The notes under the pieces: generated by a model | What the model was told of the DNA's origin: nothing | What the model saw: only the letters and a program-made list of their open reading frames with translations | Databases searched by the model: none | Assembly: GCF_008195825.1 (NCBI RefSeq) | Contig: NZ_CP043329.1 | Span: 310,001 to 374,000 of the forward strand | Direction of reading: 5' to 3' | DNA length: 64,000 nt | From: Pedobacter aquae | GTDB taxonomy: Bacteria; Bacteroidota; Bacteroidia; Sphingobacteriales; Sphingobacteriaceae | Position numbers and translations under genes: made by a program | In this document: positions 8,599 through 20,152 of the stretch, piece by piece | How positions within the stretch are numbered: the first letter of the stretch is position 1 | Layout of the letters: every line of letters starts with the position of its first letter

Positions 8599-9140
8599 AT
8601 GAGCGACCAACTAAAGTGGTATGTAGTAAGAGCGGTAAGTGGGAAAGAGAAAAAGTTAAGCAATACATAGATGCTGAAATCAGCCGTTTAGAGCTTACTC
8701 ATTTGGTTCCTCAGGTTTTAATACCTATGGAGAAATACTATCAGATGCGTGATGGTAAGAAAATCGCTAAAGAAAGAAACTACTACCCAGGGTATGTTTT
8801 AATAGAAGCTGCTTTAAATGCAGAATTAGAACTAATCATCAAAAATGTAAATAGTGTTATTGGCTTCTTAGGAGATAAAAGCGGAAACGCAGTCCCTCTA
8901 AGACCAGCAGAAGTTAACCGTATCTTGGGTAAGGTTGATGAGATGGCACAACAAGGTGAGATGATTAATATTCCTTATTACGTGGGTGAAAATATCAAAG
9001 TAATGGATGGTCCTTTCAATGGCTTCTCTGGAGTTATTGAAGAGGTAAATGAGGAAAAGAAAAAATTAAAAGTTATGGTTAAGATTTTTGGAAGAAGAAC
9101 TCCTCTAGAACTTAACTATATGCAAGTAGAAAAAGAGTAA
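8599..9140 (+). CDS. nusG: Transcription termination/antitermination factor NusG, frameshifted near the start
   Basis: NusG binds the RNA polymerase clamp and couples transcription with Rho and the ribosome. The true start is the ATG at 8599 (MSDQLKWYVVRAVSGKEKK), which is in a different frame from the rest of the gene. One missing A in the A5 run at 8650-8654 restores one protein of about 181 residues with an NGN domain (about 1-120) and a C-terminal KOW domain (VMDGPFNGFSGVIEEV). Reading the downstream frame alone would give a GTG start at 8616 with an N-terminus that does not match NusG. As an expected core gene in an intact operon, the break is almost certainly a sequence error. Confidence 0.9.
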
Positions 9141-9273
9141 AGTTATGTGCAATTAGGTAGAGCGAATTTCGCAATACGCTATACGCAATCTCTATACTTA
9201 TTAGAAAATGGATATGAGCTCAACAGAAGAATGCTTCCACATTAATTAACGTTGAGAAATAAATAAATAGAAA

Positions 9274-9717
9274 ATGGCAAAAGTAGTCAGTGCGTTAATC
9301 AAATTACAAATCAAGGGTGGCGCTGCAAATCCATCACCTCCAGTTGGTCCAGCATTGGGAGCAAAAGGGGTGAACATTATGGAGTTTTGCAAGCAATTTA
9401 ATGCTCGTACCCAAGATAAACCAGGGAAAGTTCTTCCGGTTGTAATTACTGTTTACGCAGACAAATCTTTCGATTTTATCATCAAAACTCCACCAGTAGC
9501 TATCCAGTTAATGGAAGTTACGAGTATTAAAAGTGGATCTGCAGAACCTAACCGTAAAAAAGTTGCTAGCGTAACTTGGGATCAGGTAGAGGTTATTGCA
9601 AAAGATAAAATGCCGGATTTGAATGCATTCACAGTAGAATCAGCAATGAGAATGGTAGCTGGTACCGCCCGTAGTATGGGTATAAACGTTACAGGAAACG
9701 CTCCCTGGAACAATTAA
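9274..9717 (+). CDS. rplK: 50S ribosomal protein L11
   Basis: 147-residue stalk-base protein that forms the GTPase-associated centre with 23S r[23 protein letters not shown] and the C-terminal [11 protein letters not shown] are diagnostic. A 133-base leader separates it from nusG, the place where L1 regulates translation of this pair in E. coli, though I cannot show a binding site here. Confidence 0.97.
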   Translation: MAKVVSALIKLQIKGGAANPSPPVGPALGAKGVNIMEFCKQFNARTQDKPGKVLPVVITVYADKSFDFIIKTPPVAIQLMEVTSIKSGSAEPNRKKVASVTWDQVEVIAKDKMPDLNAFTVESAMRMVAGTARSMGINVTGNAPWNN

Positions 9718-9739
9718 TTAAACAACAAAGTTAAAGACA

Positions 9740-10438
9740 GTGGCTAGATTAACAAAAAATCAAAAGACGGCACTTTCCAAACTTGAAGCTGGTAAAGCTT
9801 ACTCTTTAAAGGAGGCAGCTAACCTGGTTAAAGATATCACAACAACTAAATTTGATGCATCAGTTGATATTGATGTACGTTTAGGTGTTGATCCACGTAA
9901 AGCCAATCAAATGGTTCGTGGTATTGCTACTTTACCACACGGTACCGGTAAGACAGTACGCGTTTTAGCATTAGTAACTCCTGATAAGGAAGAAGAAGCT
10001 AAAGCTGCAGGTGCTGATCACGTAGGTTTGGACGAGTATATTGCTAAGATTGAGAGTGGTTGGACAGATATCGATATTATTATTACTACTCCTAGCTGTA
10101 TGGCTAAAGTTGGTAAACTAGGTCGTATTTTAGGTCCACGTAACTTAATGCCTAACCCTAAGTCAGGTACTGTAACCCAAGAAGTTGGTAAAGCAGTTGC
10201 TGATGTTAAAGGTGGTAAAATCGACTTTAAAGTTGATAAAACAGGTATTATCCATTGCTCAATAGGTAAAGTATCTTTCCCTGCTGATAAAATTTATGAT
10301 AATGCTTTGGAGGTTCTTCAAATCATTTCAAAATTGAAACCATCAGCTGCTAAAGGAACATATTTCAAGAGTATTCATTTATCTTCAACTATGTCTCCTG
10401 GAATTGAAATTGAAACTAAAACAGTAGCGGGAATTTAA
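9740..10438 (+). CDS. rplA: 50S ribosomal protein L1
   Basis: 232-residue protein of the L1 stalk, involved in E-site tRNA release. Conserved segments include [38 protein letters not shown] and the C-terminal [17 protein letters not shown]. The start is GTG at 9740, the only candidate giving the conserved MARLTKNQK beginning; it lies 22 bases after rplK. Confidence 0.97.
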   Translation: MARLTKNQKTALSKLEAGKAYSLKEAANLVKDITTTKFDASVDIDVRLGVDPRKANQMVRGIATLPHGTGKTVRVLALVTPDKEEEAKAAGADHVGLDEYIAKIESGWTDIDIIITTPSCMAKVGKLGRILGPRNLMPNPKSGTVTQEVGKAVADVKGGKIDFKVDKTGIIHCSIGKVSFPADKIYDNALEVLQIISKLKPSAAKGTYFKSIHLSSTMSPGIEIETKTVAGI

Positions 10439-10442
10439 GATT

Positions 10443-10961
10443 ATGAGAAAAGAAGAAAAACACGAAGTTGTTTCTGCTTTAGCTGAACAAATGAAAGAGT
10501 ACGGTAATTTCTATATTACTGATACTTCTGATTTAACAGTGGCAAAAATCAATAATATTCGCCGCAAATGTTTTGAGAACGAAATTGGCATTCAGGTTGT
10601 AAAAAACACACTTATCAAAAAAGCTTTAGAGCAATTAGATGGTGATGTTGCACCTTTATTCGATGTTCTTAAAGGTTCATCTTCTGTGATGTTTTCTACA
10701 ACAGGAAACGCACCTGCAAAGCTTATCAAAGCTTTAAGAAAAGAAGGTGATAAACCAGTTTTAAAAGCAGCATATATTGATTTCACTGCATTTATCGGAG
10801 ATAATCAATTAGACGCTCTAGTTAATCTTAAATCTAGAGAAGAGCTTATTGGAGATATCATCGGTTTATTACAGTCACCAGCGAAGAATGTTGTTTCAGC
10901 ACTTCAATCTGGAGGAAACAAATTGGCAGGAATTGTCAAAACTTTACAAGAAAGAGGTTAA
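10443..10961 (+). CDS. rplJ: 50S ribosomal protein L10
   Basis: 172-residue stalk protein that anchors L7/L12 dimers. It contains KEEKHEVVSALAEQMKEYGNFYITD and QVVKNTLIKKAL. Only 4 bases separate it from rplA, so there is no room for a separate L10 leader of the E. coli kind; regulation must differ. Confidence 0.96.
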   Translation: MRKEEKHEVVSALAEQMKEYGNFYITDTSDLTVAKINNIRRKCFENEIGIQVVKNTLIKKALEQLDGDVAPLFDVLKGSSSVMFSTTGNAPAKLIKALRKEGDKPVLKAAYIDFTAFIGDNQLDALVNLKSREELIGDIIGLLQSPAKNVVSALQSGGNKLAGIVKTLQERG

Positions 10962-11021
10962 CCAGATACCTAAAATTTGGAATTAGTATAACAAAAAGTA
11001 AAATTTTAAAAATTAAATATA

Positions 11022-11399
11022 ATGGCAGATTTAAAAGCGTTTGCTGAGCAGTTAGTAAACTTATCAGTTAAAGAAGTAAACGAATTAGCTCAAATTTTAA
11101 AAGATGAGTATGGTATTGAGCCTGCTGCTGCTGTTGCAGTTGCTGGTCCTGCTGCTGCTGGTGATGCACCTGCTGCTGCTGAAGAGAAAACATCTTTTGA
11201 TGTAATCTTGAAAGATGCTGGTGGTCAGAAATTAGCAGTTGTTAAATTAGTTAAAGACTTAACTGGTTTAGGCTTAAAAGAAGCAAAAGACTTAGTTGAC
11301 GGTGCACCTAAAGAATTAAAAGCTGGTGTTGCTAAAGACGAAGCTGAAGCTCTTAAAAAACAATTAGAAGAAGCAGGAGCTGTTGTTGAGATTAAATAA
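11022..11399 (+). CDS. rplL: 50S ribosomal protein L7/L12
   Basis: 125-residue acidic stalk protein that recruits translation GTPases. It has an N-terminal dimerisation helix, an alanine-rich hinge (about residues 36-52, [19 protein letters not shown]) and the conserved C-terminal domain with [19 protein letters not shown]. Confidence 0.97.
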   Translation: MADLKAFAEQLVNLSVKEVNELAQILKDEYGIEPAAAVAVAGPAAAGDAPAAAEEKTSFDVILKDAGGQKLAVVKLVKDLTGLGLKEAKDLVDGAPKELKAGVAKDEAEALKKQLEEAGAVVEIK

Positions 11400-11421
11400 T
11401 TAGAATCTCTCTACAAAATAT

Positions 11422-11469
11422 AGCCTTAGACTCCCTCCGTTTAAAAACGGATTGGAGTCTATGGCTTTT
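11422..11469 (+). promoter_or_regulatory. Stem-loop between rplL and rpoB (possible attenuator)
   Basis: AGCC..AGACTCC pairs with GGAGTCT..GGCT around an inner CCGT/ACGG hairpin, followed by TTTT. It resembles a terminator but lies inside the ribosomal protein-RNA polymerase operon, where E. coli also has a partial terminator and processing site. That it attenuates here is inference. Confidence 0.55.
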
Positions 11470-11558
11470 GGTGTATATCACCAATCTTAATGAAAATACT
11501 GAATGGTTGTTCAGTATTAATCGAATTTTCGGTTTAGTTTAACTAAAATTTTAGACCC

Positions 11559-14500
11559 TTGGCAAACAAAAGCAATCAAAGGATAAACTTTGCTCAAAGT
11601 AAGCATGTAATTGATTATCCTGATTTTCTGGATGTTCAAATCCAATCGTTCAAGGAATTCTTTCAGTTAGAAACCACTTCAGATAACCGTCATACAGAAG
11701 GTTTATTTAAAGTTTTTGCTGAAAACTTTCCGATCTCAGACTCGAGAAACATATTTGTTTTAGAATTTCTGGATTACTTTATTGATCCACCTCGTTATGA
11801 TATACAAGAGTGTATTGAGCGTGGATTAACTTATAGTGTACCTCTTAAGGCAAAATTAAGATTGTCTTGTAATGATGAGGAACACGAAGATTTTGAAACA
11901 ATTGTTCAGGATGTTTATTTAGGAACTATTCCTTACATGACACCTAAAGGAACTTTTGTTATCAATGGTGCAGAGCGTGTAATTGTTTCTCAACTACACC
12001 GTTCACCAGGTGTGTTTTTCGGTGTAAGTCGTCATACAAACGGTAGTAAATTATACTCAGCTCGTGTTATCCCTTTCAAAGGTTCATGGATAGAGTTTGC
12101 TACAGACGTTAACAATGTGATGTATGCTTACATAGACCGTAAAAAGAAATTCCCTGTAACTACGCTTTTAAGAGCAATTGGTTATGATTCTGATAAAGAT
12201 ATCTTAGAATTATTCGACTTAGCTGATGAAGTTAAGGTTAGCAAATCAGGACTTAAAAAATATGTAGGTCGTAAACTTGCTGCAAGAGTTCTTAAGAAAT
12301 GGGTAGAAGATTTTGTGGATGAAGATACAGGTGAAGTTGTTTCTATTGATAGAAATGAAATTATTCTTGAAAGAGAAACCATTTTAGAAGATGATCATAT
12401 CGATATGATTGTTGATGCTGGCGTTAAAACTTTAATTCTTTCTAAAGAAGATAGCAACAGCGGAGACTATACTATCATTTATAATACTTTACAAAAAGAT
12501 ACCTCTAACTCTGCTAAAGAAGCGGTAGAACATATCTACAGACAATTACGTAACGCAGAACCACCTGATGAGGAAACCGCTCGTGGTATCATAGATCGTT
12601 TATTCTTCTCAGATAAACGTTATGATTTAGGCGACGTTGGTCGTTACCGTATCAATCGTAAGTTAAAATTAGATACTCCTGTGGAGACTAAAGTTTTAAC
12701 TAAGATGGATATCATTGCGATTGTTAAATACTTGATCAAATTAATTAACTCTAAAGAGGATGTTGATGATATCGATCACTTATCTAACCGTCGTGTTCGT
12801 ACTGTTGGTGAGCAACTTTATGCTCAGTTTGGTGTAGGTTTATCAAGAATGGCAAGAACCATTCGTGAGCGTATGAATATCCGTGACAACGAGGTATTTA
12901 CGCCAACTGATTTGATTAATGCTCGTACCCTATCTTCAGTAATCAATTCTTTCTTTGGAACTAACCAGTTATCTCAATTCATGGATCAAACCAATCCATT
13001 GGCTGAGATTACTCACAAACGTCGTTTATCGGCTTTAGGTCCTGGTGGTTTATCAAGAGAGAGAGCTGGTTTTGAGGTTCGTGACGTTCACTATACCCAC
13101 TATGGTCGTTTGTGTACCATTGAAACTCCAGAGGGACCAAACATTGGTTTGATTTCTTCTCTTTGTGTGCATGCTAAAATTAATAACCTTGGATTTATTG
13201 AAACGCCTTACCGTAAAGTTGTTAACGGTAAAGTAGATGTAGGCCAGCCTGTTATTTATTTAAGTGCAGAAGATGAAGACGGTATGACCATCGCTCAGGC
13301 AAACGCTCAATACGATGAAAAAGGAAATTATGCTGATGATAAAGTAAAAGCAAGATATGAGGGTGACTTCCCGGTAATTGAGCCAGAAAAGCTAGATTAT
13401 ATGGACGTATCTCCTAATCAGATTACTTCAATCGCAGCGTCATTAATTCCTTTCTTAGAACATGATGATGCGAATAGAGCTTTGATGGGATCAAACATGC
13501 AACGTCAAGCTGTTCCTTTATTACGTCCAGAAGCTCCTGTAGTAGGTACAGGTTTAGAAGGTCGTGTTGCTCGTGATTCAAGAACATTGATCAATGCAGA
13601 AGGTAATGGTGTTGTTGAGTATGTTGATGCTAATAAGATTACCATAAAATATGATAGAACAGAAGATGATACTTTAGTTTCATTTGATGGAGAATCTAAA
13701 TCATACAACTTAATTAAGTTTAAGAAAACCAACCAAAGTACTTGTATCAACTTAAAGCCAATTGTTAAAAAAGGCCAAAGAGTTGAAAAAGGTCAAGTTC
13801 TTTGCGAAGGTTATGCTACACAAGATGGTGAATTAGCCCTTGGAAGAAACTTAAAAGTTGCTTTCATGCCTTGGCAAGGTTACAACTTTGAGGATGCTAT
13901 TGTAATCTCTGAAAGAGTTGTTTCTCAGGATATCTTTACTTCTCTTCATATTGAAGAATTTGAATTAGAAGTTCGTGATACTAAACGTGGTGAAGAGGAG
14001 TTAACTCCAGATATCCCTAACGTTTCTGAAGAAGCTACTAAAGATTTAGATGAAAATGGTATCATTAGAGTAGGTGCTGAAGTTAAAGAAGGTGATATCC
14101 TTATAGGTAAAATCACCCCTAAAGGAGAGTCTGATCCTTCACCAGAAGAGAAACTTTTAAGAGCAATCTTTGGAGATAAAGCTGGTGATGTTAAAGATGC
14201 ATCTTTAAAAACTCCACCATCAATTAACGGTGTTGTTATTGATACTAAATTATTCTCAAGAGCTAAGAAAACTTCTAAAGCAGAAGAGAAAGCTCAGTTA
14301 GATAAATTAGAAGCAAGACACGAAAAAGCTGTAAGAGAACTACGTGAGGCCTTAGTAGAGAAATTATTTACTATCGTAAATGGTAAAACTTCTCAAGGTG
14401 TTTACAATGTTTACAAAGAGCTTTTAATAGCTAAAGGCGTTAAGTTTACTCAGAAATTGTTAATGGAATTGGATTATAATCATATTAATCCAACTAAATG

Positions 14501-15359
14501 GACAACTGATGAGGACAAAAACGAATTGATAAAAGCGCTTTTACATAACTTCAATATTAAAGTTAACGAAGAATTAGGTGCTTACCGCAGAGATAAATTT
14601 GCTATCAGTGTGGGTGATGAGCTTCCTTCAGGTATCGTTCAAATGGCGAAAGTTTATGTTGCTAAAAAACGTAAATTAAAAGTTGGTGATAAAATGGCTG
14701 GTCGTCACGGTAATAAGGGTATTGTTGCTCGTATCGTTCGTGATGAAGACATGCCTTTCCTTTCTGATGGAACTCCGGTGGATATCGTGTTAAACCCATT
14801 AGGTGTACCTTCTCGTATGAACCTTGGACAGATTTACGAAACTGTATTAGGTTGGGCAGGTAAAGAATTAGGATTGAAATTTGCAACTCCAATTTTTGAT
14901 GGTGCATCTCATGATGAGGTTGAACATTACGTAAAAGAAGCTGGTGTACCAGAATCAGGAAGAACATACTTATACAATGGCTTAACCGGGGAGCGTTTTG
15001 ACCAACCAACAACCGTAGGTATCATCTATATGTTGAAACTAGGTCACATGGTTGATGATAAAATGCATGCTCGTTCAATAGGACCATACTCATTAATTAC
15101 ACAACAACCATTAGGTGGTAAAGCACAATTTGGTGGTCAGCGTTTTGGTGAGATGGAGGTTTGGGCACTTGAAGCGTTTGGTGCTGCTAACATTCTACAA
15201 GAGATATTAACAGTTAAATCTGATGATGTTGTAGGAAGAGCAAAAACTTACGAAGCAATTGTTAAAGGTGAAAATCTTCCAACTCCAGGCGTTCCAGAAT
15301 CATTCAACGTATTGGTTCATGAACTAAGAGGATTAGGTTTAGATATTACATTAGACTAA
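11559..15359 (+). CDS. rpoB: DNA-directed RNA polymerase subunit beta
   Basis: 1266-residue catalytic subunit of RNA polymerase. The rifampicin pocket is intact and wild type: [12 protein letters not shown] and [14 protein letters not shown], with Asp476, His486 and Ser491 at the positions of E. coli D516, H526 and S531. The C-terminus ([11 protein letters not shown]... [16 protein letters not shown]) is complete. The start is a TTG at 11559 giving [12 protein letters not shown], which fits Bacteroidota RpoB; no ATG is available nearby. Followed after 87 bases by rpoC. Confidence 0.98.
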   Translation: MANKSNQRINFAQSKHVIDYPDFLDVQIQSFKEFFQLETTSDNRHTEGLFKVFAENFPISDSRNIFVLEFLDYFIDPPRYDIQECIERGLTYSVPLKAKLRLSCNDEEHEDFETIVQDVYLGTIPYMTPKGTFVINGAERVIVSQLHRSPGVFFGVSRHTNGSKLYSARVIPFKGSWIEFATDVNNVMYAYIDRKKKFPVTTLLRAIGYDSDKDILELFDLADEVKVSKSGLKKYVGRKLAARVLKKWVEDFVDEDTGEVVSIDRNEIILERETILEDDHIDMIVDAGVKTLILSKEDSNSGDYTIIYNTLQKDTSNSAKEAVEHIYRQLRNAEPPDEETARGIIDRLFFSDKRYDLGDVGRYRINRKLKLDTPVETKVLTKMDIIAIVKYLIKLINSKEDVDDIDHLSNRRVRTVGEQLYAQFGVGLSRMARTIRERMNIRDNEVFTPTDLINARTLSSVINSFFGTNQLSQFMDQTNPLAEITHKRRLSALGPGGLSRERAGFEVRDVHYTHYGRLCTIETPEGPNIGLISSLCVHAKINNLGFIETPYRKVVNGKVDVGQPVIYLSAEDEDGMTIAQANAQYDEKGNYADDKVKARYEGDFPVIEPEKLDYMDVSPNQITSIAASLIPFLEHDDANRALMGSNMQRQAVPLLRPEAPVVGTGLEGRVARDSRTLINAEGNGVVEYVDANKITIKYDRTEDDTLVSFDGESKSYNLIKFKKTNQSTCINLKPIVKKGQRVEKGQVLCEGYATQDGELALGRNLKVAFMPWQGYNFEDAIVISERVVSQDIFTSLHIEEFELEVRDTKRGEEELTPDIPNVSEEATKDLDENGIIRVGAEVKEGDILIGKITPKGESDPSPEEKLLRAIFGDKAGDVKDASLKTPPSINGVVIDTKLFSRAKKTSKAEEKAQLDKLEARHEKAVRELREALVEKLFTIVNGKTSQGVYNVYKELLIAKGVKFTQKLLMELDYNHINPTKWTTDEDKNELIKALLHNFNIKVNEELGAYRRDKFAISVGDELPSGIVQMAKVYVAKKRKLKVGDKMAGRHGNKGIVARIVRDEDMPFLSDGTPVDIVLNPLGVPSRMNLGQIYETVLGWAGKELGLKFATPIFDGASHDEVEHYVKEAGVPESGRTYLYNGLTGERFDQPTTVGIIYMLKLGHMVDDKMHARSIGPYSLITQQPLGGKAQFGGQRFGEMEVWALEAFGAANILQEILTVKSDDVVGRAKTYEAIVKGENLPTPGVPESFNVLVHELRGLGLDITLD

Positions 15360-15360
15360 T

Positions 15361-15438
15361 AAGTTCAAGGTTTAAAGTTGAAGGTTTAAAGTTTAAATAC
15401 TTTACTTTCAACTTTGGACTTATGACTTTCAACTTAAA
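15361..15438. repeat. Intergenic TTTAAAGT-type inverted repeat
   Basis: The rpoB-rpoC gap is built of copies of AAGGTTTAAAGTTGAA on the left arm and the inverse (TACTTTCAACTTTGGACTT, CTTTCAACTT) on the right, so it can fold into a long imperfect hairpin. A similar unit lies at 25019-25112, and a simpler tandem version at 52194. Confidence 0.65.
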
Positions 15439-15446
15439 GAAAGAAT

Positions 15447-18400
15447 ATGTCTTACAAAAAGGATAATAAAATAAAAAGTAATTTTACCTCCATTACCATA
15501 AGCTTATCTTCTCCTGAAGCAATTTTGGAAAGATCAAGTGGTGAGGTATTAAAGCCTGAGACAATCAACTACAGAACCTATAAACCAGAACGTGATGGTT
15601 TATTTTGCGAGCGTATTTTTGGTCCGGTGAAAGATTACGAATGCCATTGCGGTAAATATAAGCGTATTCGTTACAAAGGAATCGTTTGTGACCGTTGCGG
15701 TGTTGAGGTTACAGAGAAAAAAGTACGTCGTGAGCGTATGGGACACATTAACCTTGTTGTTCCTGTTGCCCATATCTGGTATTTTAGATCTTTACCTAAC
15801 AAAATTGGTTACTTATTAGGTTTGCCAACTAAAAAATTAGATTTAATCATTTACTACGAACGTTATGTAGTTATTCAATCTGGTTTAATGGCAGATCAAG
15901 GTATCAATTACATGGACTTCTTAACAGAAGAAGAATACCTTGATATCTTAGATAAATTACCTAAAGAAAATCAGTATTTGGATGATAAAGATCCAAATAA
16001 ATTCATCGCTAAGATGGGTGCTGAGGCTTTAGAAGATTTATTAAGACGTCTTGATTTAGATACTTTATCTTACGATTTACGTCATCAAGCTGCTAACGAA
16101 ACTTCTCAGCAACGTAAAAACGAAGCTTTAAAGCGTTTACAAGTAGTTGAAGCTTTCCGTGGATCTAAAGGTCGTATAGAGAATAATCCAGAGTGGATGA
16201 TTGTTAAGATTGTTCCGGTTATTCCACCAGAATTACGTCCATTAGTGCCTTTAGAAGGTGGTCGTTTTGCAACTTCAGATTTAAATGATCTATACAGAAG
16301 GGTTATTATCCGTAATAACCGTTTAAAGAGATTAATGGAAATTAAAGCTCCAGAAGTAATCTTACGTAACGAAAAACGTATGTTACAAGAAGCTGTTGAT
16401 TCATTATTTGACAACTCACGTAAAGTGAATGCTGTTAAAACTGAAGGTAACAGAGCTTTAAAATCATTATCAGATATATTAAAAGGTAAGCAAGGACGTT
16501 TCCGTCAAAACTTACTAGGTAAACGTGTGGATTATTCTGGTCGTTCTGTAATTGTGGTAGGTCCTACCTTAAAATTACATGAGTGTGGTTTACCTAAAGA
16601 TATGGCAGCAGAGCTATTTAAACCATTTATCATCCGTAAGATGATAGAGAGGGGAGTAGTTAAAACTGTTAAATCTGCAAAGAAAATTGTAGATAGAAAA
16701 GACCCTCTAGTTTGGGATATTTTAGAGAATGTATTAAAAGGACATCCGGTTCTTTTAAACAGGGCTCCTACACTTCACCGTTTAGGTATCCAGGCATTCC
16801 AACCTAAATTAGTGGAAGGTAAAGCTATCCAATTACACCCATTAGTTTGTACTGCATTTAACGCGGATTTTGACGGTGACCAGATGGCTGTTCACGTACC
16901 ACTAGGTAACGCTGCTGTTTTGGAAGCCCAAATCTTGATGTTAGCATCGCACAACATTCTTAACCCAGCTAACGGAACTCCGGTAACGGTACCTTCGCAA
17001 GATATGGTTCTTGGTTTATACTACATGACTAAAGGTCGTAAGTCTGAGCCAGGACATCAAGTAAGAGGTGAAGGTTCTATTTTCTATTCTTCAGAAGAGG
17101 TAACTATTGCCTACAATGAGAAGCAAATAGATTTACACGCTTTTATTAAAGTAAAAGCTAAGGTTAAAGGTAAAGATGGTGTAATAGAAGCTAAAACTAT
17201 CGAAACCACAGTTGGTAGGGTATTATTTAATGAAGTAGTACCAGAAGAGGTAGGTTTCATTAATGAATTGCTAACTAAGAAATCTCTTAGAGATATCATT
17301 GGAGAAGTGGTAAAAGTTACTGGTATGGCTAGAGCTGCAAACTTCTTAGATGAAATTAAGACTATGGGATTCCAGTATGCTTTCAGAGGAGGTTTATCTT
17401 TCAACTTGAAAGACTTAAATATCCCTACAGAGAAACATACTTTATTAGAGCAAGCTCGTAAAGAAGTTGAAGAGGTAATGAATAACTATAACATGGGTTT
17501 CATTACGAACAACGAACGTTACAACCAAATCATCGATATCTGGACTCGTATCAATAACAAACTGACATCGCATGTAATGCACCAGTTAACTAACGATAAC
17601 CAAGGATTTAACTCTGTTTACATGATGTTAGATTCTGGAGCTCGTGGTTCTAAGGAGCAAATTCGTCAGCTTTGTGGTATGAGGGGATTGATGGCAAAAC
17701 CGCAAAAATCAGGTTCAGGTGGTGAGATTATTGAGAACCCAATTCTTTCTAACTTTAAAGAAGGTTTATCAGTTCTTGAGTACTTTATCTCAACCCACGG
17801 TGCTCGTAAAGGTCTTGCGGATACAGCGTTAAAAACTGCTGATGCTGGTTACTTAACTCGTCGTTTACATGACGTTGCACAGGATATGGTTATTAAAGCA
17901 CACGATTGTGGTACTTTAAGAGGTATGTTCACTACAGCGTTAAAAGATAACGAGGATATTGTTGAACCACTATACGATAGAATTTTAGGTCGTACTTCAT
18001 TACACGATGTTTACCATCCATTAACCAATGAATTGTTAGTTGGTGCTAATGAAGATATTACTGAAGAAATCGCTAAAACAATAGAAGAATCTCCATTAGA
18101 GGGAGTTGAAATTCGTTCTGTATTAACTTGTGAGTCTCCAAGAGGGGTTTGTGCATTATGTTACGGAAGAAACTTAGCTTCAGGTAAACGTGTTCAGATG
18201 GGTGAGGCAGTTGGAGTAATTGCAGCACAGTCTATTGGTGAGCCAGGTACACAGTTAACGCTTCGTACTTTCCACGTGGGTGGTACTGCATCTAACATTG
18301 CAGCAGAATCTCAAATCAATGCTAAGTTTGATGGTGTTATCGAGTTTGAAAACATCAGAACAGTTGATTACGATACAGAAGAAGGCAAAGTTGAGGTTGT

Positions 18401-19739
18401 ATTAGGTCGTTCTGGAGAGTTTAAAATTGTTGATCCAAATAGCGGAAGAGTTATTGTTACAAATAATATCCCTTACGGTTCTTATTTATATGTTAAAGAA
18501 GGAGCTAAATTAACTAAAGGAGATAAGATTTGTTCATGGGATCCATACAATGCAGTTATTATATCTGAGTTCTCTGGTAAGGTTGAATTTGAATCGGTTA
18601 TAGAAGGTGTTACCTTCCGTGAAGAATCAGATGAGCAAACTGGACACAGAGAGAAAGTGATCATTGATACTAGAGATAAAACTAAAAACCCTGTTGTTAA
18701 AATTGTTGACAAAAAAGGTGGTTCTATTAGAGAATATAACATTCCGGTAGGAGCGCATATTGTTGTAGACGAAGGAGACGAAGTTAAAATGGGTGAAATC
18801 TTAGTTAAGATTCCTCGTACAACTGGTAAAACAAGAGATATTACAGGTGGTTTACCTCGTGTAACCGAATTATTTGAAGCTAGAAACCCATCTAACCCAG
18901 CTGTTATTACAGAGATTGATGGTGTAGTAACTTTAGGAGGTGTTAAACGTGGTAACCGTGAGGTAACTATAGAATCTAGAGACGGACAAGTTAAAAAATA
19001 CTTGGTGCCATTATCTAAACATATTTTAGTACAGGATAACGACTTTGTTAAAGCTGGTATGGCATTATCTGATGGAGCAACTTCTCCGGGTGACATCTTA
19101 TCAATTAAAGGTCCTGCGGCTGTACAAGAGTATCTTGTTAATGGAATTCAAGAGGTTTACCGTTTACAAGGTGTGAAAATTAACGATAAGCACTTTGAGA
19201 CTATTGTTCACCAAATGATGCAGAAAGTAATGATTGAGGATGCTGGTGATACGAAATTCTTAGAAAAAGAAGCGGTAGATAGATTTGATTTCTCTATAGA
19301 GAATGATAGTATCTATGATAAGATGGTAGTTGAAGATCCAGGAGATTCTAATGCTTTAAAACCAGGTCAGATTATTTCTGTACGTAAATTACGTGATGAG
19401 AACTCACAATTGAAACGTAAAGATTTGAAACTGGTTACTGCAAGAGAGGCTCGTCCGGCAACGGCAAGTCCAATGCTACAAGGTATTACTAGAGCATCTT
19501 TAGGTACTAAATCATTTATTTCAGCTGCATCGTTCCAGGAAACTACTAAAGTTCTTAACGAAGCTGCAATTGCTGGTAAACGTGATAATCTATTAGGATT
19601 GAAAGAAAACGTAATTGTTGGTCACTTAATCCCGTCTGGTACAGGTTTAAGAGATTACGAAAGAATTATTGTTGGATCTCAAGAAGAATACGATAAATTA
19701 ATGGCCTCTAAAGAAGAGGAAGAAGAGGTTGAAGCATAG
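15447..19739 (+). CDS. rpoC: DNA-directed RNA polymerase subunit beta'
   Basis: 1430-residue catalytic subunit. The N-terminal zinc site is visible ([21 protein letters not shown], four Cys). The Mg2+-binding motif NADFDGDQM supplies Asp474, Asp476 and Asp478. The second zinc region includes [13 protein letters not shown] and the trigger-loop region [13 protein letters not shown] is present. The acidic C-terminus ends in EEEEEVEA. Transcribed with rpoB; a strong terminator follows. Confidence 0.98.
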   Translation: MSYKKDNKIKSNFTSITISLSSPEAILERSSGEVLKPETINYRTYKPERDGLFCERIFGPVKDYECHCGKYKRIRYKGIVCDRCGVEVTEKKVRRERMGHINLVVPVAHIWYFRSLPNKIGYLLGLPTKKLDLIIYYERYVVIQSGLMADQGINYMDFLTEEEYLDILDKLPKENQYLDDKDPNKFIAKMGAEALEDLLRRLDLDTLSYDLRHQAANETSQQRKNEALKRLQVVEAFRGSKGRIENNPEWMIVKIVPVIPPELRPLVPLEGGRFATSDLNDLYRRVIIRNNRLKRLMEIKAPEVILRNEKRMLQEAVDSLFDNSRKVNAVKTEGNRALKSLSDILKGKQGRFRQNLLGKRVDYSGRSVIVVGPTLKLHECGLPKDMAAELFKPFIIRKMIERGVVKTVKSAKKIVDRKDPLVWDILENVLKGHPVLLNRAPTLHRLGIQAFQPKLVEGKAIQLHPLVCTAFNADFDGDQMAVHVPLGNAAVLEAQILMLASHNILNPANGTPVTVPSQDMVLGLYYMTKGRKSEPGHQVRGEGSIFYSSEEVTIAYNEKQIDLHAFIKVKAKVKGKDGVIEAKTIETTVGRVLFNEVVPEEVGFINELLTKKSLRDIIGEVVKVTGMARAANFLDEIKTMGFQYAFRGGLSFNLKDLNIPTEKHTLLEQARKEVEEVMNNYNMGFITNNERYNQIIDIWTRINNKLTSHVMHQLTNDNQGFNSVYMMLDSGARGSKEQIRQLCGMRGLMAKPQKSGSGGEIIENPILSNFKEGLSVLEYFISTHGARKGLADTALKTADAGYLTRRLHDVAQDMVIKAHDCGTLRGMFTTALKDNEDIVEPLYDRILGRTSLHDVYHPLTNELLVGANEDITEEIAKTIEESPLEGVEIRSVLTCESPRGVCALCYGRNLASGKRVQMGEAVGVIAAQSIGEPGTQLTLRTFHVGGTASNIAAESQINAKFDGVIEFENIRTVDYDTEEGKVEVVLGRSGEFKIVDPNSGRVIVTNNIPYGSYLYVKEGAKLTKGDKICSWDPYNAVIISEFSGKVEFESVIEGVTFREESDEQTGHREKVIIDTRDKTKNPVVKIVDKKGGSIREYNIPVGAHIVVDEGDEVKMGEILVKIPRTTGKTRDITGGLPRVTELFEARNPSNPAVITEIDGVVTLGGVKRGNREVTIESRDGQVKKYLVPLSKHILVQDNDFVKAGMALSDGATSPGDILSIKGPAAVQEYLVNGIQEVYRLQGVKINDKHFETIVHQMMQKVMIEDAGDTKFLEKEAVDRFDFSIENDSIYDKMVVEDPGDSNALKPGQIISVRKLRDENSQLKRKDLKLVTAREARPATASPMLQGITRASLGTKSFISAASFQETTKVLNEAAIAGKRDNLLGLKENVIVGHLIPSGTGLRDYERIIVGSQEEYDKLMASKEEEEEVEA

Positions 19740-19760
19740 TAAATCTTTAAAATAATAAAG

Positions 19761-19788
19761 AGCCTGCTAGAAATAGCAGGCTTTTTTT
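19761..19788 (+). terminator. rpoC terminator
   Basis: Perfect 8-base stem AGCCTGCT / AGCAGGCT with a 6-base loop and a T run, 21 bases after the rpoC stop. Confidence 0.9.
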
Positions 19789-19837
19789 GTTTTGTTGACA
19801 GCTTTGTTTATACTTGATATTTTAAGAGCAAAATATA

Positions 19838-20152
19838 ATGGAAGAAGCACAAGATAACCAATTGAACATCGAATTATCAGAAGAAATAGCAGAAGGTGTA
19901 TATTCTAACCTAGCTATTATTACCCATTCTAATAGTGAATTTGTACTAGATTTTATTAGGGTGATGCCTGGTATACCAAAGGCTAAAGTGAAAAGTAGAA
20001 TTGTATTAACCCCAGACCATGCAAAGAGGCTTTTATTAGCTTTAGAAGATAATATCGCTAAGTTTGAAATGATAAATGGCCCGATAAAAGGCGGTGGAGA
20101 ACCTAATAATGGAATGCCTTTTAATTTTGGCGGACCAACCGCACAAGCTTAA
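19838..20152 (+). CDS. DUF3467 family protein
   Basis: 104-residue protein matching the DUF3467 pattern: a beta-rich core YSNLAIITHSNSEFVLDFIRVMPG, then SRIVLTPDHAKRLLLALEDNI, and a glycine-rich tail. Its place after rpoC is common in Bacteroidota, but its role is unknown. It is separated from rpoC by a terminator and so probably has its own promoter. It ends overlapping the convergent miaA stop by 4 bases. Confidence 0.85.
   Translation: MEEAQDNQLNIELSEEIAEGVYSNLAIITHSNSEFVLDFIRVMPGIPKAKVKSRIVLTPDHAKRLLLALEDNIAKFEMINGPIKGGGEPNNGMPFNFGGPTAQA

Noticed and set aside
9141-9273. L1-binding leader before rplK
   Set aside because: Position is right by analogy with E. coli, but I could not identify a convincing L1 target structure; only low-complexity CGCAATACGC-like repeats are visible.
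14662-15012. 116-codon antisense frame in rpoB
   Set aside because: Shadow of rpoB, no start context or domain.
11559-15359. Rifampicin-resistance substitutions in rpoB
   Set aside because: The residues matching E. coli D516, H526 and S531 are wild type.
18482-19096. 204-codon minus-strand frame inside rpoC
   Set aside because: Antisense shadow of a highly expressed, strongly codon-biased gene; serine/threonine-rich translation with no motif.
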